Assembly: GCA_018241425.1 (NCBI GenBank) | Contig: JAFEDU010000004.1 | Span: forward strand, 62,001-126,000 | Direction of reading: 5' to 3' | DNA from: Pseudomonadota bacterium | Lineage (GTDB): Bacteria > Pseudomonadota > Gammaproteobacteria > Steroidobacterales > Steroidobacteraceae | Length of the DNA stretch: 64,000 nucleotides | Shown: piece by piece, positions 46,958 to 54,900 of the stretch | Position numbering within the stretch: position 1 is the first letter of the stretch | Layout of the letters: the number at the start of each line of letters is the position of its first letter | Made by a program: the position numbers and the translations under genes | The notes under the pieces: model-generated | Databases searched by the model: none | What the model saw: the letters and a program-made list of their open reading frames with translations, nothing else | Told to the model about the DNA's origin: nothing

Positions 46958-48340
46958 ATGGCCCGCCCGCGGCTCCTGCTCACCCACGGCTACTTCCTCT
47001 CGGAAGACGAGAAGGAGCAGCAGATCATGAAGCCCTACCCGCCGCTCGGGCTTCTCTATCTCAGTGCCTACCTCAAGTCGCGCGGGCACGCGGTCGAGCT
47101 CTTCGACAGCACCTTCGGCGAGCGCAGCGCGCTGCTCCAGGAGCTCGCCCACGGCGCCCCGGGGATCCTCGGGATCTACACCAATCTCATGACGCGCCGC
47201 TCGGTGCTCGGCATCGTGGCGGCCGCCAAGACGGCGGGCTGGACGGTGGTTCTCGGCGGTCCCGAGAGCGCGAACTACGCGGCCGAGTACCTGCGCTGCG
47301 GCGCCGACGTCGTGGTCATCGGCGAGGGCGAGACGACCCTCGCCGAGCTCATCGACGCCCTCCCCGTGCACGGCGTGCACGCACTCGGCGCGGTCCATGG
47401 CATCGTTTACCGCGACGCCGAGGGGCTCGCGCGGCGCACGCCGGAGCGGGCGCGGCTGCCGGACCTCGACCTCCTGCCGCTGCCTGACCGGGCGGCCATC
47501 GACCTCGATCGCTACGTGCGCGTCTGGCGCGAGCACCACGGTGCCGGGAGCGTGAACCTCATCACCGCGCGCGGCTGCCCGTACCGCTGCAACTGGTGCT
47601 CGCACGCCGTGTACGGCTACTCGCACCGGCGCCGCACGCCGGCGGCCGTGGCCGAGGAGGTCGCGCAGATCGTGGCGCGCTACCAGCCCGACCAGCTCTG
47701 GTATGCCGACGATGTCTTCACCATCAGTCACCCGTGGCTCGAGCGCTACCACGCGGAACTCAGGGCGCGCTCGCTGCGGCTGCCGTTCGAGACCATCACG
47801 CGGGCGGACCGCCTGCAGTCCGAGACTGCCGCGCGCACACTCGCGGAACTGGGCTGCTACCGCATCTGGATCGGCTCGGAGAGCGGCAGCCAGCGCATCC
47901 TCGATGCGATGCAGCGCGACGTGACCCTCGAGGAGGTGCACCGCGCCACGGAGCTCGCGCGCAAGTTCGGCATCCAGGTCGGGATGTTCCTCATGTGGGG
48001 TTACGAGGGCGAAGAAGTCGAGGACATCGAGGCGACCGTGGAGCTCGTACGCCGCACCAACCCCGACATCTTCCTGACCACCGTGTCTTACCCGATCAAG
48101 GGCACGCCGTACTTTGACCGGGTGAGCGAGCGCGTCAGCCTGCCGCTGCGCTGGGAGGAGGCCTCGGACCGCGACTTCGTGATCGCGGGCCGCCGTGACC
48201 GCGGCTACTACCGCCTCGCCGACCAGTGGCTGCGCAGCGCGGTGGAGGCGAGTCGCCTCGAGCGCTCCGATCCGCACCGCGCGGCAGAGCTCACCGAGGC
48301 TGCGCGCAGCGCGCGCGAGCAGTTGCTGCGCAGCGCCTGA
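46958..48340 (+). CDS. Radical SAM protein with N-terminal cobalamin-binding-type domain (2)
   Basis: A 460-residue paralogue of the preceding gene. The B12-binding-type domain (KPYPPLGLLYLSAYLKSRGHAVELFDSTF, then VVLGGPESANYAAEYLRCGADVVVIGEGETTL) is followed by the iron-sulfur motif Cys207, Cys211, Cys214 (ARGCPYRCNWC). LWYADDVFTIS and IGSESGSQRILDAMQRDVT are shared with the first paralogue. The C-terminal part (about 380-460) is Arg-rich and helical. The ATG is 20 bases after the preceding stop. It is convergent with the HAF-repeat gene, 16 bases apart. The reaction is unknown; two such enzymes in tandem suggest successive modifications of one substrate. Confidence 0.87.
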   Translation: MARPRLLLTHGYFLSEDEKEQQIMKPYPPLGLLYLSAYLKSRGHAVELFDSTFGERSALLQELAHGAPGILGIYTNLMTRRSVLGIVAAAKTAGWTVVLGGPESANYAAEYLRCGADVVVIGEGETTLAELIDALPVHGVHALGAVHGIVYRDAEGLARRTPERARLPDLDLLPLPDRAAIDLDRYVRVWREHHGAGSVNLITARGCPYRCNWCSHAVYGYSHRRRTPAAVAEEVAQIVARYQPDQLWYADDVFTISHPWLERYHAELRARSLRLPFETITRADRLQSETAARTLAELGCYRIWIGSESGSQRILDAMQRDVTLEEVHRATELARKFGIQVGMFLMWGYEGEEVEDIEATVELVRRTNPDIFLTTVSYPIKGTPYFDRVSERVSLPLRWEEASDRDFVIAGRRDRGYYRLADQWLRSAVEASRLERSDPHRAAELTEAARSAREQLLRSA

Positions 48341-48356
48341 GGCCCCCGGGCGCGCC

Positions 48357-49385
48357 TCAAGGAGCCGCCGGCGTGCCGAGGAGCGCCGCGGGAGCGAGCA
48401 CTCCGTCCTCGGCCGGCGTGAGCAGAAAGTACTCGCTGCGCCCGGCCAGGGTCTCGCCGAAGCCCAGCACATCGCCGCGGTTGTTGATGGCGGCGGCCTC
48501 CGCGCGCCGGTAGCCCGCGGGTGTCAGGTCGAGCGCCCCGCAGTCATCACTCCACATGAACAGCCGCCGATGGGCGTGCCCTGCGGGCTGGTAGAAGCCC
48601 ACCACCTCGGTTGCGCCGTTGATTCCCACCGCATAGCTCGGCGAATTCACGATCACCGAGGAGCGGCCGCCCCGGAATACCGTTGCCAGGGAGTTGCCCC
48701 GGGTGCGCGAACCGCCAGCCGCTTCCCCGAGGTCGTTAATTGCGTAGACGAACCCCGGCAGGAACCGCACCGTGCCCCGGTCGAGGACATAGCCGCGTTC
48801 ACCCTTGTCGAAGACCTCCCCGGCGAGGAGCCGCCTGGCCAGGCCGAGGGATCGATTGCCGATGATGGCGCCGCTCGAATTGATTCCCAGAGCGACGGTG
48901 TTGATTCCCGCTACGGGCAGCCGGGTATAGCGCCCGTCCCGCCAACTCCATCCGATCTGGGTGTTGCGGGCGGTGTGGTGATATCCGACCACCTCGCCGC
49001 GGCTGTTGATGCCGATGGCGCCGCCGCCGAGATCGGTGGGGTCGGGAAGCGGCAGCACCGTGAAGCACCCGCGCTCGTAGATGAACCATCGCGATGGCAG
49101 GTCACCCGCGGCGGTGTGGACGGTGCCGACGATCGCTCCGGCGCGGTTCATGCCGAATACGCGTGGGCGGTCGAAATCCTGGTGAGGCACGCCCGGTGGC
49201 GTACCCAGGTCGGTCAGCACGCCGTCGGCCCATGTCGCCAGCGAGACCGATCCGTCGGGGTTGGCGATGCCGCCAGCCACGGCGCCGTTGTCATTGAGCG
49301 CCTCGCCGCCGGTGCCGGAGAACGGCATGAAGGGCAGCGGAATCACCTGGTAGCGTCGTGCGCGAAGTGAATTTGGAATGGTCAC
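48357..49385 (-). CDS. HAF-repeat (extracellular-repeat type) protein
   Basis: A 342-residue protein built from at least six repeats of about 45-50 residues with the signature [IL]N-x-x-G-x-[VI]-[VA]-G: ALNDNGAVAG, GMNRAGAIVG, GINSRGEVVG, GINSSGAIIG, AINDLGEAAG, AINNRGDVLG. This is the HAF-repeat pattern, probably a beta propeller. No signal peptide is visible with the GTG start at 49385, which overlaps the sulfotransferase stop (GTGA) and follows AAAGAG; an upstream in-frame start would only add sulfotransferase shadow. HAF proteins are usually exported, so a cytoplasmic location or a missing signal is odd. Function unknown. Confidence 0.75.
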   Translation of the reverse strand: MTIPNSLRARRYQVIPLPFMPFSGTGGEALNDNGAVAGGIANPDGSVSLATWADGVLTDLGTPPGVPHQDFDRPRVFGMNRAGAIVGTVHTAAGDLPSRWFIYERGCFTVLPLPDPTDLGGGAIGINSRGEVVGYHHTARNTQIGWSWRDGRYTRLPVAGINTVALGINSSGAIIGNRSLGLARRLLAGEVFDKGERGYVLDRGTVRFLPGFVYAINDLGEAAGGSRTRGNSLATVFRGGRSSVIVNSPSYAVGINGATEVVGFYQPAGHAHRRLFMWSDDCGALDLTPAGYRRAEAAAINNRGDVLGFGETLAGRSEYFLLTPAEDGVLAPAALLGTPAAP

Positions 49386-50323
49386 GGCGCTCTTTGCGGA
49401 TCCGTGGCGAGCCCGTGCTGCGTGGCCGGCGGCAGCGACGGCCACAGCGCTCGGCCGAGTAACTGCTCCAGTTCCGCAACATCGCCGGAAAAATACTGCT
49501 CCAGTTCCCCGCGAAACGCATCCCGCAGGGCGGGTTTCCTCCCCCCGACCTGGTTCAGGCGCTGCAGCTGGCGCCCAGGGTGCAGCGAGAGCGCGTGTGC
49601 CACGCGCCGCAGCAGCCTGAGCACCGGCGGCGGGTGGCGCAGCAGCCGGGCAAGGAGGCCCGACCTCACGCCCATGGTCGGGTTCTCCACGGGGAAAGCA
49701 GTCCGGTTGGGATCGGGGGGCAACCCGAGAAACTCAAGCACGCGCGCGAACTCGCGCGATGGATCCGCAAAGAATTCCTCGAACAGCAGGAACAGGCACT
49801 GCTCGCGCGGCACCTGCGCCAGCACCCGGCGCACCTGAGGCGCATAGCAATATAGGGCACCGTACTGCATGTGGTGAGGATGCGGCCAGCGTGGCGGCAG
49901 CCGCTGGCCATCGAGGCGCAGCCGCTGCAGTCGCCACGCCTGCTCAAAATCTGCGACGTCCTCCTGCTCGTGCTGCAACTGGAAGGCGTGCAGCGAGCGC
50001 GCCGCCTCGACGGGATTACGCAGCATCACGATGATCCTGGCGGCGGGGTTGCGTGCCATGATGTTGGCGATCGCGACCTTCGAATACAGGTAAAAGACCG
50101 ATGCCTCGCCCGCAAGCTCCTGCGGCCGGGCGGACGAGAAGAGCGCTTCGTACTCCGCCAGGCTCGCCACCGTGCCGCCCCATTGGCCGAGGTCCGGACT
50201 GAAGTAGTGGGGTTCCTTGCGTTGCGGCGTGAACACGCCCGGATGCGTCCCGAGGTAGCGGAACAGTGCGGTCGTTCCGCATTTCGGCGCACCGACAATG
50301 AAGAAGTCCGGCCGGGGACTCAT
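49382..50323 (-). CDS. PAPS-dependent sulfotransferase
   Basis: A 313-residue sulfotransferase. The 5'-phosphosulfate-binding loop is GAPKCGTTAL (Lys14). The 3'-phosphate-binding motif is RNPVEAARSLHAFQL (about 123-137), and LFLLFEEFFADPSREFARVLEFLGL is the usual following segment. It transfers sulfate from PAPS to a hydroxyl or amino group, here probably of a sugar or lipid made by the surrounding glycosyltransferases. It overlaps both neighbours: ATGA with the upstream deacetylase and GTGA with the downstream HAF gene. The three are thus one translationally coupled unit. Confidence 0.9.
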   Translation of the reverse strand: MSPRPDFFIVGAPKCGTTALFRYLGTHPGVFTPQRKEPHYFSPDLGQWGGTVASLAEYEALFSSARPQELAGEASVFYLYSKVAIANIMARNPAARIIVMLRNPVEAARSLHAFQLQHEQEDVADFEQAWRLQRLRLDGQRLPPRWPHPHHMQYGALYCYAPQVRRVLAQVPREQCLFLLFEEFFADPSREFARVLEFLGLPPDPNRTAFPVENPTMGVRSGLLARLLRHPPPVLRLLRRVAHALSLHPGRQLQRLNQVGGRKPALRDAFRGELEQYFSGDVAELEQLLGRALWPSLPPATQHGLATDPQRAP

Positions 50324-51057
50324 GCCGCGCCACGAGTCGGATCGGGCCGGTGCCGGTAGGCGCCCGCAAGCCGCAGCAGGAACCTCCACAGGCCATGCTC
50401 GCCGTCCACGAGTATCCGCGGCAGGAGCAGGCAGTCATCCGACGAGCGCGCCACGCCCGGCACGACCGTGACGGCCGAGGAGTAGCCGGCGCGCCGCACC
50501 AGTTCCACGGTTTGCGGGGTATAGTGGCCGTAAGGATAGGCGAAATGCTCAACCGGAATACCCAGCATAGTGCCGAGGGCAACGCGACTCTCCGCGATCT
50601 CGTCCCAGGCTTCCTGCGCCGGCACTTGCTGCAGGTGCGGGTGCGTCCAGGAATGCGAGCCGATCTCCATGCCGGCCGCCAGCCACTGGTCCAGCTGCTC
50701 GCGGCTCATCAGCGCCTTCCGCTCTCCCAGGAGTTCGGCGTCCCAGCGGTTGTAGGCCCCGAGGGCGCTGCCCACGACGTAGCAGGTGGCGCTGCAGCCA
50801 TAGCGCTTCATCAGCGGCGCCGCCACCGACAGCGTGTCTGCGTAGCCGTCGTCGAATGTCAGCGCGACACAGCCGCGGGATGTGCCGTTGCGCAGCCGCG
50901 CCAGGCCCTCCCCCGCACTCACGCCCCGCAGGCCCATGCGTCGCAGCGCCCACAGCTGGCGCTCAAACCGCTCCGGGCTGACGTACAGCAGCTTGAAGCG
51001 CGCATCCGCGGGAGCGACGGCGACGTTGTGGAAGCACAGGATCGGCAGCGCTGACAT
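50320..51057 (-). CDS. Polysaccharide deacetylase (NodB-type, CE4)
   Basis: A 245-residue deacetylase. The CE4 motifs are present: LTFDDGYADT (Asp69 catalytic, Asp70 metal) and SHSWTHPHL (His135 and His139 metal ligands). FAYPYGHY and the C-terminal strand follow. It removes N- or O-acetyl groups from a glycan; no signal peptide is visible, so it probably acts on a cytoplasmic intermediate. Its ATG (51057-51055) shares the tetranucleotide CATG with the ATG of the divergent methyltransferase, leaving no space between the two coding regions. Confidence 0.9.
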   Translation of the reverse strand: MSALPILCFHNVAVAPADARFKLLYVSPERFERQLWALRRMGLRGVSAGEGLARLRNGTSRGCVALTFDDGYADTLSVAAPLMKRYGCSATCYVVGSALGAYNRWDAELLGERKALMSREQLDQWLAAGMEIGSHSWTHPHLQQVPAQEAWDEIAESRVALGTMLGIPVEHFAYPYGHYTPQTVELVRRAGYSSAVTVVPGVARSSDDCLLLPRILVDGEHGLWRFLLRLAGAYRHRPDPTRGAA

Positions 51058-51748
51058 GACCCGCAGGATATTACCTGCAGTCGAGGTCGGTACGGGCCGG
51101 CGCGGGCCGCTCGACCGTGCCGCGCGTGCCCTGCAGAGGTTCCTGGACCGGCGTCGCCGCACCGACGGCCTCCTGCAGTCGGCGAATACCTGGGAGGCGC
51201 AGTACGCCTCGGGCAGATGGGACTACCTCGCACAGCTTCCCGAGCTCGCGCGCTTCAGCGTGCTGGCCGGGTACATATGCCACCTGCAGCCCGGCGGGGC
51301 GGTGCTGGATGTCGGCTGCGGCCAGGGCATTCTCCTGCGCCGGCTCCCCGAACCGGCTTATTCGAGTTATGTCGGGATCGACGTGTCGCCGAGCGCGATC
51401 GCCACCGCGCAGGAGCGGCAGCCCGGGAACAGCACCTTCGTCGCCGCCGACTGCGAGGTGTATGTGCCCTCCGGAAATTTCGACGTTCTGGTCTTCAACG
51501 AGGTGCTGTGCTGCCTGCGCGAGCCGCTGCTCACCGCGGAGCGCTACGCGCGCTCCCTGAATCCGGGGGGCCTACTCTTGGTGTCGCTGTGCACGGCGGC
51601 GCGCGGGAGCGCCACCGTTCTATGGCAGCTCAAGCGGGCGTTCACGCCCGTCGATGAAGTTCGTATCACCCATGCCGGCAGGAACGTGTCCTGGGTGTGC
51701 GCTGCATTGCGTGGCCCGGGAGCGGGTCCACCCGCCACAGGCGCCTGA
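51056..51748 (+). CDS. Class I SAM-dependent methyltransferase (1)
   Basis: A 230-residue methyltransferase. NTWEAQYASGRWDYL (about 44-58) precedes the SAM-binding motif VLDVGCGQGILLRRL (83-97). YVGIDVSPSAIATAQER, FDVLVFNEVLCCL and LNPGGLLLVSLC follow. The closest visible similarity is to NodS-like and sugar methyltransferases. ATG 51056 is the only normal start in reach and overlaps the start codon of the divergent deacetylase, so its promoter must lie inside that gene. It is followed by a glycosyltransferase with a one-base overlap (TGATG). Confidence 0.82.
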   Translation: MTRRILPAVEVGTGRRGPLDRAARALQRFLDRRRRTDGLLQSANTWEAQYASGRWDYLAQLPELARFSVLAGYICHLQPGGAVLDVGCGQGILLRRLPEPAYSSYVGIDVSPSAIATAQERQPGNSTFVAADCEVYVPSGNFDVLVFNEVLCCLREPLLTAERYARSLNPGGLLLVSLCTAARGSATVLWQLKRAFTPVDEVRITHAGRNVSWVCAALRGPGAGPPATGA

Positions 51749-52707
51749 TGCACCCGCCGACCGAGCGCCCGCGAGACCCCGCCCCAGGGTCCGCTGGCCC
51801 ACCCGGCCGTGCGCCGCTCGTGTCGGTGGTCATCCCCACCTTCAATCGACTGAGTTTCCTGCGGCAGGCCGTTGAGTCCGTCTTCGCACAGACCTTCACC
51901 GACTGGGAACTGGTCATCGCCGACGACGGCTCGGACGCCGAGGTCCGGCACTACCTGGAGTCGCTGATGAGCCGCCCGCGGGTCACCGTGCTGTGGCTCA
52001 CGCACAGCGGCAGGCCGGCGGCGGTGCGCAACGCGGCCCTGCAGAGGGCCGCCGGCGAGTACGTGGCGTTCCTCGACTCCGACGACCTGTGGGCCGCCAC
52101 CAAGCTCGAGCGCCAGGTCGGGACGCTGCGGGCCCGCCCCCACTGCCGGTGGTGCTACACCGCGTTCCTGCGCGTGGACGCCGCAGGAATCCCCCTGGCG
52201 GCCGAGGCGCGCCGGTCGTGGGTGCCCTACGAAGGCGACATCTTCGAGCAGACGGCCACCACCCGCGCGGCGATCAGGACGCCCAGCGTGCTGGCGACCC
52301 GCGAGCTGCTCATGCAAGCGGGCGGGTTCGACGAGTCGCTGCCGTCGGCCGAGGACTATGACCTGTGGCTGCGGCTGGCCCTGCATAGCGAGGCCGCGGC
52401 CATCGCCGAACCCCTCGTTCACGTGCGCTTTCACGATGCGAACCACACGAGGGACTGGCACAGCGCGTTCGTGGGGCGGGATCGCTCGCTCGCGAAGTGC
52501 CAACGCCTGGTGGAACCCGGGCGGCGCTCCCTGCTGCGCAGGGAGCGCATGCACAATGCGTTGCGACTGGCAGCCGCGCATGCAGCGCGGGGAGACCGTA
52601 GCGGCGCAGCGCGCGCGTTGCGGGAGAGCCTGCCGTACTCCTTTGGGTATCCGCAGTGGTGGCTGCGTGGCCTGAAGGCGCTCCTTCACTCCCCGCAGCG
52701 CGACTGA
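51748..52707 (+). CDS. Glycosyltransferase family 2
   Basis: A 319-residue GT-A fold transferase. LVSVVIPTFNRLSFLRQAVESVFAQTFTDWELVIADDGS is the nucleotide-sugar-binding half. The metal-binding DxD is in EYVAFLDSDDLW, and SAEDYDLWLRLAL contains the ED catalytic-base region. No membrane helices are visible. Donor and acceptor are unknown. It is translationally coupled to the upstream methyltransferase. It ends 61 bases before the convergent GT4 gene, and nothing else is visible in that gap. Confidence 0.88.
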   Translation: MHPPTERPRDPAPGSAGPPGRAPLVSVVIPTFNRLSFLRQAVESVFAQTFTDWELVIADDGSDAEVRHYLESLMSRPRVTVLWLTHSGRPAAVRNAALQRAAGEYVAFLDSDDLWAATKLERQVGTLRARPHCRWCYTAFLRVDAAGIPLAAEARRSWVPYEGDIFEQTATTRAAIRTPSVLATRELLMQAGGFDESLPSAEDYDLWLRLALHSEAAAIAEPLVHVRFHDANHTRDWHSAFVGRDRSLAKCQRLVEPGRRSLLRRERMHNALRLAAAHAARGDRSGAARALRESLPYSFGYPQWWLRGLKALLHSPQRD

Positions 52708-52768
52708 TCGCAAGGGGTCCGCGCCTCGATCGCGCTTCTGCGCTCCGCCTGCCTTACGCTTACGCGGG

Positions 52769-53887
52769 TCACGTACCCGTCGCTCCGCCGCCTCGGCTGA
52801 GTTCCTCGTATACCGCCTCGAACTGCCCGGCCGTGAAGTCCGCATCCTGCGCCAGCGCGAGCGACTGGGCCGCGTGCGCCAGCCTCAGGCGCCGCGGCTC
52901 GTCATCCAGGAGCCGGGCGAGTGCCGTGGCGAGCGCGGCCGGGTCCGCAACCGGCACCGCCACGGCGGCCGCGCCTGCCCACTCCGCGACGTGGCCGACG
53001 TTCGTCCCCACGGTCGGGACGCCGGCCACGGCCGCCTCCAGCACCACCGCAGGACCGGCCTCGTGGCGCGACGCGAGTACCAGCAGCGCGGCCCGCTCGA
53101 CCAGCGGCCGCAGCTGCGCCTGTGTCAGGAAACCGTGGAAGGTCGCGCAGGTCTCAAGGCCGAGCTCGCACGCGTACCTCTGCATGCGCCCACCCAGGAC
53201 GTCCTCGCCCACGACGTCGAGGTGCACCTCGCGGCCGTCCCGGCGCAGCCGCGCCACCGCCTCCAGGACCGTCCCGGGATCCTTGACGGCGTTCAGGCTC
53301 GCCACGAACGCAAGGCGCGCGGCGCTGCCGGCCCGCGGCTGCGGCGCCCGTACCGGCCAGCGATCGAGGTCCACGCCCAGGGGTATGCGCCGTGCGCGGA
53401 TTCCCAGGCGCGCGAGATCCGCGAGCATGGGCGCACTGGTGGCACTGACGCGGCTCGCAAGGCGCAGCACGAGCCTCTCGCGCAGGCGCCCGCGCCGGCT
53501 CTGCGCGCCGCCATAGCCGATCTCGGGCAGCGATACGATCTCGCCCCCGGTCACGTGGACCAGGCTCGGGCGGCGCAGCAACCGGGCCGCCACGACCGCC
53601 ACCATCCCGCAGTCCGCCGACCACAGCGAGTGGATGACATCGAAGGGTCGCTGTCGGTGAAGCTGCCGCAGCAGTGCGACGGCACGCGGGCGCGTGCGGC
53701 CCGCCCCGAGGTTGTGAACGCGGGCCCCGTGGAGCGTCCACTGTGCCGGCTGCGGCTGCTGCCGCATGGCGAGCACCTCGACCTCGTGGCGTACCGTGAG
53801 CCGACGCAGCAGGGCCAGGACGACCGGGATGACGCGGTACTCCCCGGACGGATCGACGCCGCCGGGCACGACGAGCGCGATCCTCAC
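52769..53887 (-). CDS. Glycosyltransferase family 4 (1)
   Basis: A 372-residue GT-B fold enzyme. The N-terminal acceptor domain opens MRIALVVPGGVDPSGEYRVIP (GTG start). The C-terminal donor domain has RLAFVASLNAVKDPGTVLEAVARLRRDG, FHGFLTQAQLRPLVERAALLVLASRHEAGPAVVLEAAVAGVPTVGT. The E-x7-E region is present as EAGPAVVLE. It retains or inverts glycosyl linkages using an NDP-sugar; substrate unknown. It is the last gene of the eight-gene minus-strand run and overlaps the HprK-like kinase (GTGA). Confidence 0.88.
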   Translation of the reverse strand: MRIALVVPGGVDPSGEYRVIPVVLALLRRLTVRHEVEVLAMRQQPQPAQWTLHGARVHNLGAGRTRPRAVALLRQLHRQRPFDVIHSLWSADCGMVAVVAARLLRRPSLVHVTGGEIVSLPEIGYGGAQSRRGRLRERLVLRLASRVSATSAPMLADLARLGIRARRIPLGVDLDRWPVRAPQPRAGSAARLAFVASLNAVKDPGTVLEAVARLRRDGREVHLDVVGEDVLGGRMQRYACELGLETCATFHGFLTQAQLRPLVERAALLVLASRHEAGPAVVLEAAVAGVPTVGTNVGHVAEWAGAAAVAVPVADPAALATALARLLDDEPRRLRLAHAAQSLALAQDADFTAGQFEAVYEELSRGGGATGT

Positions 53888-54900
53888 CCGGGAAGCCCCT
53901 CGAGGAGTGCGCGCACGGCACGCACCTGTTCGGCTGGCGCCGCGCGCCGCAGTTCGAAGGCCGGCAACCGCGCCGCGCCGCGCAGGAAGCGGGCCCAGCC
54001 CGGCTGACGCTGTGCATAGCGCTGGGCACGCGCCAGGCGCGCGCGGGCCGCACCGGCCGGCAGCGGACGCAGCAGTGCGCCCTTTCCGGGCTGGCGGGCG
54101 CTCAGGAACAGGAGCACCCGCAGCTTGAGTGGTCGCCGCGCGAGAGCAAATGCACCACGCGCGTCGATCTCGAGCTTGCGCACCCCGCTGCGGCGGCGGA
54201 TCACGGGTGCACGCGCCAGCGTGCGGCGCAGTGGCGCGGCCAGCAGGTGCAGCCCCTGCGGGCGCAGGTGCAGGTAGCTCGCCAGTCCCGCGGCACGCAG
54301 CGAACGCGGTTCGACGAGCACGCTGTCCTCGGAAATCAGGGCCAGGCCATGGGCGGCGGCGGCGACCGTAAACGTCGACTTGCCCGCGCCACTCGCACCG
54401 CTGATGAGCACGCCGCGGGCCCCGAGGCCGACGCAGGCGGCGTGGAGCGGGACCAATCCCTGGCAGCGGGCGGCCAGGAGGTAGGCGGCGAGCTCCACGA
54501 GTTCGTAGCGCAGGTGGTAGGCGAAGCGCAGCAGCGGCCGCGGTACCACGACCAGCGCACTGCGGTCGCGGGGCGTGACGCTCACGAAGGCACTCCCCGA
54601 GAAGGACGCCCCGAGGATCCCCGGGGCGGCGTGCACCAGCAGCGGCGGCGGCTCGTCTCGCGACGTTCCGCGCAGGCTGGGGGCCAGCGCCAGGCGCAAC
54701 TTCAGCCGCGGCGCCCGGCCGCCGAAGCGATGCGATGGAAGTCCCGCAAAGGCCTGCGCTGCGAGGTCCATGAGTTCGGGGCTGTCGCTCTGGATCTCCA
54801 GGTCGGCCCCAAGCACGCGGACCCTGAGTGAGCGGGCGGGCCTGCGATGCTCGTCGAACGGGTCAGGCGGCGGGTCGCCGCTGGAACGGGTGCGCGTCAT
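53884..54900 (-). CDS. HprK-like serine kinase-type protein
   Basis: A 338-residue P-loop protein of the HPr kinase-related type. Walker A SGASGAGKST lies at 167-176, preceded by VPLHAACVGLGARGVLISG (His153 in the conserved LHA) and followed by GLALISEDSVLV (Asp192). The N-terminal half is variable. In other bacteria such proteins occur with PqqD-like proteins, nucleotidyltransferases and peptide or exosortase loci, and some phosphorylate a peptide substrate. No PqqD-like or precursor peptide gene is visible here; the NTP_transf_5-like gene at 17.2-18.6 kb is far away. It sits between two GT4 genes and overlaps both. Confidence 0.82.
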   Translation of the reverse strand: MTRTRSSGDPPPDPFDEHRRPARSLRVRVLGADLEIQSDSPELMDLAAQAFAGLPSHRFGGRAPRLKLRLALAPSLRGTSRDEPPPLLVHAAPGILGASFSGSAFVSVTPRDRSALVVVPRPLLRFAYHLRYELVELAAYLLAARCQGLVPLHAACVGLGARGVLISGASGAGKSTFTVAAAAHGLALISEDSVLVEPRSLRAAGLASYLHLRPQGLHLLAAPLRRTLARAPVIRRRSGVRKLEIDARGAFALARRPLKLRVLLFLSARQPGKGALLRPLPAGAARARLARAQRYAQRQPGWARFLRGAARLPAFELRRAAPAEQVRAVRALLEGLPG

